DNA of 64,000 bases, taken from NCBI GenBank assembly GCA_034436755.1, contig DAOTVB010000052.1:24266-88265 (forward strand), given 5' to 3'. Positions 42,501 to 50,066 of the stretch are shown here, piece by piece. Position 1 is the stretch's first letter; every line of letters begins with the position of its first letter. The stretch is from CAKZQX01 sp034436755. GTDB taxonomy: Bacteria; Chloroflexota; Chloroflexia; Chloroflexales; Chloroflexaceae. Position numbers and translations under genes: made by a program. Under the pieces are notes generated by a model. That model worked only from the letters and a program-made list of their open reading frames with translations. It did not search any database and was not told where the DNA came from.

Positions 42501-44047
42501 AAGAGCGCGACCAGTTTTTCACCCTCTCGCAGGATATGCTCTGTATTGCCGGGACCGATGGCTATTTCAAGCGGCTCAACCCGGCCTGGGAGACAACGCT
42601 GGGGCTGAGTATCGAGGAACTGCTGGCCGAGCCGTTTATCAACTTTGTGCATCCCGCCGACCGGGCCGCCACTGAGAGCGTAATCGTGAACGCGCCGAAG
42701 CGGCATAATCTGGTCTCCTTCGAGAATCGCTACCGCTGCAAAAACGGCACCTACAAGTGGCTGGCCTGGAGCTACACCTTCTGGCCGGATCAGCGCCTCT
42801 TCTACGCTGTGGCACGCGATATCACCGCGCAGAAGCGGGCCGCGGATGAGCAGCACCGGCTCTACCAGGTGGCCGAGGGGCTACGCGATGTGCTGGCGGT
42901 CATCAACTCGGATCGCTCGCTCGCCGATATTCTGCATTTTATTGTCGGCCAGGCAAACCGCATGCTCGGCGTGGATGTCGGGGTAATCTACCGCTTTCTC
43001 CAGCCGGCGGATGGCGTAACGGGTGAAATCTTCCGCGTTGAAGCGGCGGAGGGGTTTGAGGATGACTACCTGGGCATTCTGATCCAGGAAGCCACCCTCA
43101 CGATCTGCTACGATGCAATTTTGAGCCGGCAGCCGGTCGCCATCGCCGATATGACCAGCCTGCTGGATGGGTTGCTGGCCCGCGACGCGCTTGGCGCGGA
43201 CTACCGGCGGCTGGTGGTGGAGATCCGGCGGCGCTTCCGGGCCACGCTGGTGGTGCCCCTGATCATCAAAGGTGAGGTCTACGGTACAATTTCGCTGTAC
43301 GATGCCCGGTCGCGGCAGTTTGTAGACGAGGAGATCAAACTGGCGGTGGCCTTTGCCGCGCAATCGGCGCTGGCAATCGAGAATGCACGGCTGCGGCAGC
43401 AGGTCAGGCAGGCCGCCGTGCGCGAAGAGCGCGGCCGGCTGGCGCGCGAACTGCACGACTCGGTGACGCAGTCGCTCTACAGCCTGACGCTGCTGGCCGA
43501 AGGCTGGCGCTTGCAGGCCGAAGAGGAACAGCTCGATCAGGTTGTGGCCCACTTTGCGCGGCTGGGCAGTATCGCCAACCAGGCGCTCCGCGAGATGCGC
43601 CTGCTGATCTATCAGTTGCGCCTGCCGGTACTGGAGCAGGAGGGGCTGGTGGGCGCAATTCAGCGCCGCCTGGAAGCGGTGGAGCGGCGTTCGGGGATCA
43701 ACGGGCGTATTCTGGTTGAGGGCATGCTCGATCTGCCGATTACGGTGGAGGAACATCTTTATCGCATCATCCAGGAAGCGCTCAACAATGCCCTCAAGCA
43801 TGCTCAGGCGGACAATGTTACGGTGACGATCCAGGCGGTGGGCGTGCCACTCATCGTTGAGATTACCGACGATGGACAGGGGTTTGACCCGGACGAGAGC
43901 ATGCCGGGTGTGGGGATGGATAGCATGCACGAGCGGGTTGAGCAACTGGGCGGCACGCTGGAGATCTGTTCAACGCCGGGGAACGCGACGCGCGTTCGCG
44001 TAACGCTGCATCAGATCCAGGCGGACGTGCGGGAACTGACGGTGTAG
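39557..44047 (+). CDS. giant sensor histidine kinase: Reg_prop propellers, Y_Y_Y, PAS-PAS-GAF, NarL-type kinase
   Basis: 1496 residues. An N-terminal membrane segment (about 16-32) leads to a periplasmic two-propeller sensor made of about fourteen Reg_prop repeats (FIWIGTGEGLNKYD-like, e.g. GTLWVGTNNGLSRFD, to about residue 690). Then a Y_Y_Y domain (YAYKLEGFDADWVAAGT), a second membrane helix (YALVVVGFVAGYVRA), two PAS domains (about 860-1100), a GAF domain and the HisKA_3 kinase: RLARELHDSVTQSLYS puts the phospho-His at residue 1300; the ATPase part ends with DDGQGFDPD. Start GTG 39557 is used here; an ATG five codons later is possible. It pairs with the response regulator next door. Such systems often sense polysaccharide fragments. 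Confidence 0.93.
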   Translation: MTQAGMCATATPIRTVGRMLMIGLLIMLLWPVGKQPVPAAAQEPVLRFERLTPEQGLSQSQVYAVLQDRQGFIWIGTGEGLNKYDGYSFTVYKLDTADPTSLVDNAVRSLYEDRQGTLWVGTNNGLSRFDRDTQTFTRYQHDPDDPQSIAAPWVSDIAEDAGGTLWFGTITGGMNRFNRENQTFSAYKVTPDARGSLMYIDQAGTFWVGNSEGLHTFDPASRQFTPVVYEPTEPGRDVYALQQDRQGFLWIGTEQGLYRFDHENQTSTHYTHDPDNPDSLSDNWVSTIYEDQTGTLRIGTYSAGLHRFDPESATFSRYQHSPTSPTSISSNTIYTLYEDRTGLLWIGTAAGINIFNPRTRAFNHYTADPEQPDGLANSDIAAFAVEPDGNLWVGTWEGGLSYFDRDAATITTYRHDPTDPRSLSHDTVYALYRDRAGMLWVGTYGGGLNRFDPATERFTRYRHDPDEPTSLSNDVIPTIYQDRWGTLWVATEEGLNRFNPTTERFTRYLHDPDDPTSLSHSEISSIYEDPAGTLWVGTWGGGINRFDPDRQTFQRYTYDPDDPGSLSDNRVFSITGDAAGTIWVGTTTGLNRLDPGTERFKRYTENDGLPANAVRCMVVDDSGNIWLSGSRGLAALDPATGALRRFTARDGLQGDGFNGGSCFRAPNGELFFGGSNGFNAFDPQQLTDNPHPPPVVLTGFHLLNEPVNLGQDLATLTELPLSYRDAIISFEFAALDYAHPDRNRYAYKLEGFDADWVAAGTRRAVTYTNLDGGDYTLRVRGANSDGVWNAAGLTVAISVTPAPWQTWWAYSLYALVVVGFVAGYVRARTCAQARELTRQRQELEHERLVAEQLRQIDRLKEDKFRAFFNRSPIGIGIVRDGVILDANPACLRIFGYSTLDAVRGTLTVEHIAPQDRVAIIDHIMRHGEGEALESGQFALTGLHSDGSEFPLLYNATRMIMPDGEEAVAFFITDMSDLKRAEEERDQFFTLSQDMLCIAGTDGYFKRLNPAWETTLGLSIEELLAEPFINFVHPADRAATESVIVNAPKRHNLVSFENRYRCKNGTYKWLAWSYTFWPDQRLFYAVARDITAQKRAADEQHRLYQVAEGLRDVLAVINSDRSLADILHFIVGQANRMLGVDVGVIYRFLQPADGVTGEIFRVEAAEGFEDDYLGILIQEATLTICYDAILSRQPVAIADMTSLLDGLLARDALGADYRRLVVEIRRRFRATLVVPLIIKGEVYGTISLYDARSRQFVDEEIKLAVAFAAQSALAIENARLRQQVRQAAVREERGRLARELHDSVTQSLYSLTLLAEGWRLQAEEEQLDQVVAHFARLGSIANQALREMRLLIYQLRLPVLEQEGLVGAIQRRLEAVERRSGINGRILVEGMLDLPITVEEHLYRIIQEALNNALKHAQADNVTVTIQAVGVPLIVEITDDGQGFDPDESMPGVGMDSMHERVEQLGGTLEICSTPGNATRVRVTLHQIQADVRELTV

Positions 44048-44079
44048 GCGTTGCAAGAAGATGTTTCGCCCCTACCACC

Positions 44080-44270
44080 CTGCCGCAGGCGAAAGGCATT
44101 TGATCACGGCGGACTACATAATTCGCATCACATACATGGATTATGCGGTGTGGGTTTGGACCACGAACGCCGCGAAATGGGTGAAAAACGCGAAACGCCC
44201 CGTGCTGATATGCGTTACGCGATCCTGTGTTTGACAATGGATAGTGTCTCCGGCGAGGCAGAAAAAACAC
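44080..44270. mobile_element. family A relic, copy A7
   Basis: Contains CCTGCCGCAGGCGAAAG on the left, then TTATGCGGTGTGGGTTTGGACC and GTGTCTCCGGCGAGGCAGAA, matching parts of copy A5 in altered order. It fills the gap between the kinase and regulator genes. Ends are not defined. Confidence 0.5.
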
Positions 44271-44290
44271 CAAAAAAACGGGGAGGGAAT

Positions 44291-44956
44291 ATGATGACCG
44301 ATACAATCCGGATTTTGATCGCCGACGATCATGCGGTGGTACGGGAAGGGCTGCGCACCCTGCTCCAGCGCATCCCGGAGTTTACGCTCGTGGGTGAGGC
44401 CGCCAATGGCGAGGAAGCGATCCGCCAGGTAGCGGCATTACAGCCCGATGTTATCCTGCTCGATCTGAAGATGCCGCGCAAGGATGGTGTCACGGCGATT
44501 AAGGAGATGAAGCGTGAGCAGACGAATGTCCGCATCCTGGTGCTGACCAGCTTTGATGATGACGACAGCGTCTTCTCGGCAATCAAAGCCGGGGCGCAGG
44601 GCTATCTGCTCAAGGACTCGCTGCCGGAGCAGTTAATCCAGGCGATCCGCGATGTCCACAACGGGGAAAGCGCGCTGCACCCGACAATTGCCCGCAAAGT
44701 CCTGCGCGAGATCAACCGCCCGCCCGATCTGCCCCCCGCCGAGCATCCGCTGACCGAACGCGAACTGGAGGTACTGCAACTGGTGGCGCAGGGAATGACC
44801 AACCAGGAGATCGCCGGGCGGCTGGTGATTGGTGAGCGCACAGTCGCCACACATGTGCGCAACATTCTCAGCAAGCTGCACCTGGCAAGCCGAACGCAGG
44901 CGGCGCTCTACGCCATCCGTACCGGCCTGGCCGATGCCGCCCCGCCGCAGGGATAA
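44291..44956 (+). CDS. NarL/LuxR-family response regulator
   Basis: 221 residues. Receiver domain 1-120 (IRILIADDHAVVREGL, phospho-acceptor Asp58 in ILLDLKMP, Thr/Lys switch in VLTSF and LLKDS), linker, then a LuxR helix-turn-helix (LTERELEVLQLVAQGMTNQEIAGRL, GERTVATHVRNILSKL). The tandem ATG pair 44291/44294 follows GGGAGGG; the frame open upstream of it reads through repeat A7. Partner of the preceding sensor kinase; the repeat between them may weaken cotranscription. Confidence 0.95.
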   Translation: MMTDTIRILIADDHAVVREGLRTLLQRIPEFTLVGEAANGEEAIRQVAALQPDVILLDLKMPRKDGVTAIKEMKREQTNVRILVLTSFDDDDSVFSAIKAGAQGYLLKDSLPEQLIQAIRDVHNGESALHPTIARKVLREINRPPDLPPAEHPLTERELEVLQLVAQGMTNQEIAGRLVIGERTVATHVRNILSKLHLASRTQAALYAIRTGLADAAPPQG

Positions 44957-45254
44957 CATGTCCCGGCGGCAGTGGCGACCCTCAATACCGGACGCTACGC
45001 AATCCGGTAGAGCCGGCTACGTAATTCTGCGTAGTTACACCCAGGCAGTATGTAGTTCTCCGGCAGGCACACGCCTGCGTTTCACGCAGCGAAACTTCCG
45101 CTTTCCTGCTGATGCATCTCCAGCATAGCTCTGGTAGAGTTGTTCTATACATTTCGTGTAAGCGTAATCTGGGATGTTGATGAGTGTGTTGGCCTGGGCT
45201 TTACGGCTCTGTTGACTGTTGCTCTGTGGAACGATAAGTAGCAGCGTGAGTGTG
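44957..45254. other. intergenic stretch
   Basis: No gene seen. Repeats begin downstream of this point. Confidence 0.45.
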
Positions 45255-45405
45255 CTGATGAAGTTTGAAGAATAGTCCAGGTATGACGTGTGGCAGAAGA
45301 ACGATGCAGCGAATGCACCCTACTGCTGCTAGACTCCCGGCTTTCGCCGGTTGTATGCAGCGAATGCACCCTACTGCTGCTGGACTCCCGGCTTTCGCCG
45401 GTTGG
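45255..45405 (+). repeat. family D repeat copy D3 with 51-bp tandem duplication
   Basis: A diverged D end (GATGAAGTTTGAAGAATAG) is followed by two direct copies of a 51-bp unit at 45304-45354 and 45355-45405, each starting ATGCAGCGAATGCACCCTAC and ending CTCCCGGCTTTCGCCGGTTG. Confidence 0.7.
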
Positions 45406-45427
45406 ATGCCTGCCGGGGCCGCAGCAT

Positions 45428-45474
45428 ACTTACCAGGAAAGCCTGATCCGGCTGAAGCCGGGACTCCTGAGCGG
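45428..45474 (-). repeat. family G short palindromic repeat, copy 2
   Basis: Inverted copy of 19327-19372: CCAGGAAAGCCTGAT then CCGGCTGAAGCCGGG. The 150 bp that follow hold no gene, only a degenerate ATCACTC-type repeat at 45588-45625. Confidence 0.6.
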
Positions 45475-45634
45475 CGATATCGGAATTAGAAATTTAACGT
45501 TAATAAGCCGGGACTCCAGATCCATGGTGTTCGGCTTAAATCTCAAAATTCATTAGCACTATGCTGATCTGCATTACGCTCGTAAGAACTCATCACTCAT
45601 CGCTTATCACTCATCACTTATCACTCTATAAACT

Positions 45635-46069
45635 ATGGATTCAGAACAGATCGCCCTGGTGCAGGCTTCACTTGTGCATATTCAACCGATTGCCGACACG
45701 ATAGCCGCGCTGTTCTACCAGCGGTTACACCAGCTTGACCCATCGGCGCACTGCCTGCTCCAGGACGGATCGCCGCACACGGAACAGAGTTTTATGCACC
45801 TGCTCTGGTGGATCATTCAGGAGTTGCACCAGCCAGAGCGGGTGCTCCCGCACGCGCAGGCATTGGGGCGACAGCATGCCCACAACGGCGTGCAGAGCCG
45901 GCACTATGTTGTGGCCGGCGTAGCCCTGCTCTGGGCGCTACGCCAGAGCCTGCAGCAGCAGTTTACGCCCGAAATCGAGGCAGCCTGGGCGCGCACCTTC
46001 GCGCTCCTGGCCGAGACCATGGCCGAAGCCGCCGGCAATGAGCGCCTGCACCCGTCATCGGAGGAGTGA
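45635..46069 (+). CDS. single-domain globin
   Basis: 144 residues, bacterial haemoglobin type (three-over-three globin, close to the globin domain of flavohaemoglobins). LVQASLVHIQPIADTIAALFYQRLHQLDP is the A-to-C helix segment; the expected proximal His lies in LGRQHAHNGVQ, with YVVAGVALLWALRQSL as G helix and AWARTFALLAETMAEAA as H helix. No reductase domain. Likely roles are NO or O2 handling. It is followed by the tRNA-Met promoter. Confidence 0.85.
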   Translation: MDSEQIALVQASLVHIQPIADTIAALFYQRLHQLDPSAHCLLQDGSPHTEQSFMHLLWWIIQELHQPERVLPHAQALGRQHAHNGVQSRHYVVAGVALLWALRQSLQQQFTPEIEAAWARTFALLAETMAEAAGNERLHPSSEE

Positions 46070-46073
46070 GCAT

Positions 46074-46102
46074 TTGACCGACAGCCATGAGCAGACTATA
46101 AT
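46074..46102 (+). promoter_or_regulatory. promoter of the tRNA-Met gene
   Basis: TTGACC (46074-46079), 17-bp spacer, TATAAT (46097-46102), 29 bp before the tRNA. Confidence 0.8.
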
Positions 46103-46131
46103 GTACGTTGTACTATTCATCTGAAAAGCAG

Positions 46132-46206
46132 GGGCCACTAGCTCAAGGGCAGAGCAATCGGCTCATAACCGACAGGTTCCAGGTTCGAATCCTGGGTGGC
46201 CCACCA
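46132..46206 (+). tRNA. tRNA with anticodon CAT (elongator Met, or Ile read by lysidine)
   Basis: 75 nt with encoded CCA. Acceptor GGGCCAC pairs with GTGGCCC; anticodon loop CTCATAA in a TCGG/CCGA stem; T loop GGTTCGAATCC. The stem lacks the three G:C pairs of initiator tRNA, and the first acceptor pair is normal, so it is not the initiator. Confidence 0.93.
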
Positions 46207-46242
46207 CTTCCCGCCTGCAGACAGGGTGATAGAGGCAACAAC

Positions 46243-46638
46243 GTGACCGATTTTACCCTGCCCACCCCGGCATCCCAACTCGCCCTCAATCCATCAGCAC
46301 ATCACCCGGTTATCGTTATCGGCGCTGGTCTGGCCGGGCTGACGGCGGCGCTGCTCCTGGCCGAGCGCGGGTTGCACCCCCTGCTGCTGGAAGCTGCGCC
46401 CCAGTGCGGTGGTCGCTTCGCCGGTTTGTCCCCCGTCACGCTGACACAGAACAACCAGACCTGGTCGTTTGTGGCCGAGCATGGCATCCATGGCCTGTGG
46501 GGGCAGTATCACAACCTGCGCAGCCTGCTCCAGCGCCACAACATCATCCCCGACCTGGTGCCGGCCCGGCGCGAGGAGTGGCTGCACAGCAGCAGCGGGC
46601 GGATTCAGCGCACCGAAGCAGGCAGCAGACAGGCGTAG
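46243..46638 (+). pseudogene. FAD-dependent oxidoreductase, truncated after 125 residues
   Basis: 131-residue remnant starting at GTG 46243. The N-terminal dinucleotide site VIVIGAGLAGLTAALLLAERG, LLLEAAPQCGGRFAG and the start of the substrate region are intact, as in phytoene desaturase-like or amine oxidase-like FAD enzymes of 400-500 residues. At about 46612 the sequence passes into a family D repeat and stops at 46638. The remaining two thirds are absent from the window. Confidence 0.8.
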
Positions 46639-46860
46639 GGTGCATTCAATGCACCGTTCTGCTGCCGCATTCCATATCCGGACTATTTTTTCAACCTTCA
46701 TCAGGCGATTGGGAGCCAATCCACCCAGGCGTAGGGTGCATTCAATGCACCGTACCAGGCGTAGGGTGCATTCAATGCACCCTACCAGGCGTAGGGTGCA
46801 TTCAATGCACCGTTCTGCTGCCACATTCCATATCCGGACTATTTTTTCAACCTTCATCAG
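46630..46860 (-). repeat. family D cluster, copies D4 and D5 with tandem palindrome
   Basis: Two D copies in the same orientation, each with GGTGCATTCAATGCACC-type palindromes and ending TTTTTTCAACCTTCATCAGG. Between them (46726-46812) three tandem 30-bp units of CCAGGCGTAGGGTGCATTCA and palindrome. This cluster ends the truncated oxidoreductase. Confidence 0.75.
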
Positions 46861-46918
46861 GCAATTGGGAGCCAATCCCGCAGAACCAGTTCACAACCAA
46901 TGTAGGATTGCCATACAC
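46858..46918 (+). repeat. right half of a family C repeat
   Basis: CAATTGGGAGCCAATCCCGC through AACCAATGTAGGATTGCCATA matches the right half of 18943-19034. It adjoins the D cluster without a gap, suggesting that D inserted into C. Confidence 0.7.
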
Positions 46919-47020
46919 ATAAGCGGTGTTGTCACCCAATTGTTACATACAACGGTCAAAGATAGGGTATGCTGATCACGGCATTCCTGCTGCACCTCAA
47001 GCGGATTGGAGGATTGAACG

Positions 47021-47518
47021 ATGCGTTATTCCTGGCGCTTCCTGCTGGTCTTACTACCACTGCTGCTCGTGGCTGCGCTCCAATGGAATAGACTGGATGA
47101 ACTGTTCACCGCGTACACCCCCGCATCTGCCGATATTGTCATCACCACAGCCGGGTGTACCCCGACCCGCTTCGTCCTGCCGGCCCACCGCGAGCCGCGG
47201 ATCAGCCTGCTCAACCAGGCGGACGAGCCGATGGTATTTACGCTGCCAAAGATGGCAAGTTCAGTGCTGCTCGATCCGGACGAACGGGTCAATCTGGATC
47301 TCCCGCCGTACATCATGGGCGAGTTTGACTTCTTCTGCCTGACGAAAAGCACCCATGTTGCACTGGGTGGCGCTACCGGCGGCGCGATGTTCGTGTGCGG
47401 CCTGGACTCCACCACCCTCCAGCCGCATGCGCTGACGAGCGGTCGCTTTGTGATTGAGCAGCACAACCGGCTGCAGCAACTGCTCAGTGCCACCCCATCG
47501 CCGGATGTCCAACGATAG
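47021..47518 (+). CDS. membrane-anchored cupredoxin-like protein
   Basis: 165 residues. N-terminal hydrophobic segment (about 7-20: FLLVLLPLLLVAAL) followed by a small beta domain resembling the cupredoxin_1 / EfeO-N fold: DIVITTAGCTPTRFVLPAHREPRISLLNQADEPMVFTLP and GEFDFFCLTKST. His/Cys/Met ligands are not a complete copper site. GGAGG precedes the ATG. Its 3' end overlaps the convergent GGDEF-EAL gene by 35 bp. Confidence 0.72.
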   Translation: MRYSWRFLLVLLPLLLVAALQWNRLDELFTAYTPASADIVITTAGCTPTRFVLPAHREPRISLLNQADEPMVFTLPKMASSVLLDPDERVNLDLPPYIMGEFDFFCLTKSTHVALGGATGGAMFVCGLDSTTLQPHALTSGRFVIEQHNRLQQLLSATPSPDVQR

Positions 47519-49289
47519 CGTCAGGCGGAACCGGGGTTCCCAGCAGATAGCCCTGGGCCAGCAGATGATTACCGGCTCCCCGCAACCAGTTGAGTTGAGC
47601 AGGCTGTTCAATACCCTCTACGACCATATCCAGATCCAGGGCACGTCCCAGCGTGAGGAGTGCCTGCATGACAGCCTCATCGTGACTATTCTGTCCCCCA
47701 ATACCCGCAGCAAATGCCTTGTCGAACTTCAAGATATCGACCGGCAACATGCGCAGGTAATGCAGAGAGGCATAGCCAGTCCCAAAATCATCAAGCGCGA
47801 TCCGAATCCCCAGACGGCGTAGACCATCAAGCATATGCCGGGTCGTTGTCAGATCGTGCAGCGCGGTATGTTCCGTGACCTCGATAACCACCTGGCTCCC
47901 CTGAACCCGGTTTGTCGCCAGCAGCAGCGCGATATCTTCCACCAGGGTGGCGACATGGAGTGACTGCGCCGTCAGGTTGATAGTCACCGTTATGGCCTGC
48001 CCGCCCAATTGCCAGGTTGCCACCTGCTGTATGGCGGCGGCAAGCACCTGGCGATCAATGGTGGCAAGCAGCCGTTCTTCTTCCGCAATGGGAAGAAAGA
48101 CCCCGGGCGACAGCAACCCCCGCTCTGGATGCTGCCAACGAACCAGTGCTTCAACCATTACCATCTGGTTAGTGGGCAGATCAAAAATCGGCTGATAATA
48201 GAGCAGCAGTTCATCCCGTGTCAACGCCTGGCGCAGTTCACCTTCCAGTTGCAACCGTTCGCGCAATAGCGGTTGCTGCTCCGGGTGATACCACTGGATA
48301 CCCGCGCCGTTGGCCTTGGCCTGATACATGGCAATTTCGGCGCGGGTGAGCAGCATACTGATGCTGGTCTCGTCCGGAATGCTGGTAGCAATGCCAATGC
48401 TCCCCTCCAGATGTAACGTCTCACCCGCGACAATACAGGGTTGTTGCATCTGCCGGTGCAGTGCCCGCGCAACCTCCAGCACCTGATCGGGGGCAGCCGC
48501 CGGTAACAGCACAACAAATTCATCGCCGCCCAGCCGAAAGAGGAGAGAGCTATCCGGAATACAGCGGCGCAACTGAACTGCCATCCAGCGCAGGAGATGA
48601 TCGCCGGTATCGTGACCAAGCGTATCATTAATCCGTTTGAAACGGTCAAGATCAAGCGAGAGCAGCACCAGGGGGTTTTCCGCAAACCGTAACTGTGCCA
48701 GGTAGCGTGCCCCAACTTCATACAGGCTATTCCGGTTGGCACAGCCGGTCAGACTATCAGTATAGGCCAGGTGTTCCAGTTCAACCAGTGCAGCCTCGGC
48801 GTGACGCGCATTGGTTTCCGCAATACGGCGGTTGCTCTCGGCAATCAGACTACTAATCATGATGGCGATGATTGTTGTGATAAAGAGCATTAAATTGATC
48901 GGCCCGAAAAATGTACTATCACCCCAGAAAACGCAGATGAAGTAAGCCATAAGAACAATAGAACTGCCAATCAACCAGCGGTAATCAGCCAGCAGCAGAA
49001 TAAATACGGGTACCGCGACACTAATAAAGGCCACCGAGGTTGGACCATAGCTGGCATCGACTCCCAGGATTACCGCTCCCAGCAGCAACCCGGCATTGAC
49101 ATAGCGCGCCGGTTCCCACCCACGCCAGTAGGCTACCGCCAGGCCGAGCGTGCTGACGATAACACTATTTTCAAGCCAGACGTTGCGCTCTGCGGGATAG
49201 CTGATGATACTGTGGACGTAGAGAACACGCAACATTACGATCTGAATAATAAAAAAAGTCCGCACAGCCTGCCGGTGATAAAAAATCAT
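47484..49289 (-). CDS. membrane GGDEF-EAL cyclic-di-GMP enzyme
   Basis: 601 residues. Five or six helices at the N terminus (to about residue 165), a short coil, GGDEF domain (LSLDLDRFKRINDTLGHDTGD, LFRLGGDEFVVLLP) and EAL domain (VMVEALVRWQHPERGLLSP, TINLTAQSL, VVIEVTEHTAL, IALDDFGTGYASL, VDILKFDKAF, VVEGIEQ, QGYLLGTP). All EAL catalytic Glu, Asp, Asn, Lys and Gln positions look present; a canonical RxxD inhibitory site before GGDEF is not. Bifunctional or phosphodiesterase-biased. Start ATG 49289 chosen for AGGAG upstream. Confidence 0.93.
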   Translation of the reverse strand: MIFYHRQAVRTFFIIQIVMLRVLYVHSIISYPAERNVWLENSVIVSTLGLAVAYWRGWEPARYVNAGLLLGAVILGVDASYGPTSVAFISVAVPVFILLLADYRWLIGSSIVLMAYFICVFWGDSTFFGPINLMLFITTIIAIMISSLIAESNRRIAETNARHAEAALVELEHLAYTDSLTGCANRNSLYEVGARYLAQLRFAENPLVLLSLDLDRFKRINDTLGHDTGDHLLRWMAVQLRRCIPDSSLLFRLGGDEFVVLLPAAAPDQVLEVARALHRQMQQPCIVAGETLHLEGSIGIATSIPDETSISMLLTRAEIAMYQAKANGAGIQWYHPEQQPLLRERLQLEGELRQALTRDELLLYYQPIFDLPTNQMVMVEALVRWQHPERGLLSPGVFLPIAEEERLLATIDRQVLAAAIQQVATWQLGGQAITVTINLTAQSLHVATLVEDIALLLATNRVQGSQVVIEVTEHTALHDLTTTRHMLDGLRRLGIRIALDDFGTGYASLHYLRMLPVDILKFDKAFAAGIGGQNSHDEAVMQALLTLGRALDLDMVVEGIEQPAQLNWLRGAGNHLLAQGYLLGTPVPPDAIVGHPAMGWH

Positions 49290-49353
49290 TATTGTACTGC
49301 TCCTGTGTGGTTCGCACCGCCTGTTCATACCAGTATACTACGCCTGCCCGTAA

Positions 49354-49626
49354 TCTTCAGTCGGCATTTGGTTACTGTGCGATCTTCAGCAAACATTCGC
49401 CAGGCCACCTGGCGGGCGGGGCGCAGAACAGCGCCAGATTAACGCGGCGCGGATTGCCTCAGCCGCAGCAGCACAGGCGATTGCCCCGGGTTACGGCAGT
49501 GCCCGTAAGGTGGAACTGGAGTGGTGGGACGAGCAGGCGCGGGTGGTCTACAGCGTGGAGTTTGCCGGCGGGCCAGAACTGCTGCGCGACCCGCAGACGA
49601 AAGCGTTGCTGAAGTGGGCAGAGTAG
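49354..49626 (+). pseudogene. PepSY-like gene remnant
   Basis: No start codon; the frame is open from 49354 to the stop at 49624-49626. The coding part NAARIASAAAAQAIAPGYG then VELEWWDEQARVVYSVEFAGG resembles one PepSY module like those of the lipoprotein at 28723. It probably lost its 5' end. Confidence 0.5.
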
Positions 49627-49679
49627 GCAGCATATGGTAAGATGAAGCACCAGGAACAGATGAGATCAAAGGAGCCGCC

Positions 49680-49922
49680 ATGCCGCTCTACGTCTACAAT
49701 TGCCCGGAGTGTGACATTCAGATCGAAGAGCTACGCCCCGGCGCGCAGGCCGACTGGCCCCCCGTGGAGTGCCCGATCTGCCATGGCCTCTGCCGGCGGG
49801 AGATCAGTTCGTTTGCGCTTCAGCGCGGGTCAGCGAGCCCGGAGGAGCGGCGCAACGTCCCGGTTGCACAGCCGGCGCATCCGGATGACTGTGCATGCTG
49901 CCGCCCGGCGCGGCGGGGATGA
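49680..49922 (+). CDS. FmdB-type zinc ribbon protein
   Basis: 80 residues. MPLYVYNCPECDIQIEELRPG is the FmdB start with the first CxxC; the second is in VECPICHGLCRREI. Two pairs of Cys bind one Zn. FmdB family proteins are small regulators in some bacteria, function mostly unknown. AAAGGAG precedes the ATG at good distance. A Cys-containing tail (DDCACC) is extra. Confidence 0.9.
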   Translation: MPLYVYNCPECDIQIEELRPGAQADWPPVECPICHGLCRREISSFALQRGSASPEERRNVPVAQPAHPDDCACCRPARRG

Positions 49923-50066
49923 GTTGGCGCTTTGCCGGCGTGTATTTTTCACCGTAGAGGTGGGGAGAAGGCAGAGATGAAGAGGATGACATGAGGTGGC
50001 CTCGCTCGGTATGCTCTGCGTCTCTGCGGTGAGGACTTTGCCCGAATAATTATTACGGGTTACACT

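Noticed and set aside
39239..43945. Long minus-strand frames opposite the sensor kinase
   Set aside because: They follow the codon periodicity of the plus-strand gene and have no recognisable protein features.
46726..46812. Three tandem 30-bp units that could look like a small CRISPR array
   Set aside because: There are no unique spacers; units are directly adjacent and each contains the same palindrome, and no cas genes are near.
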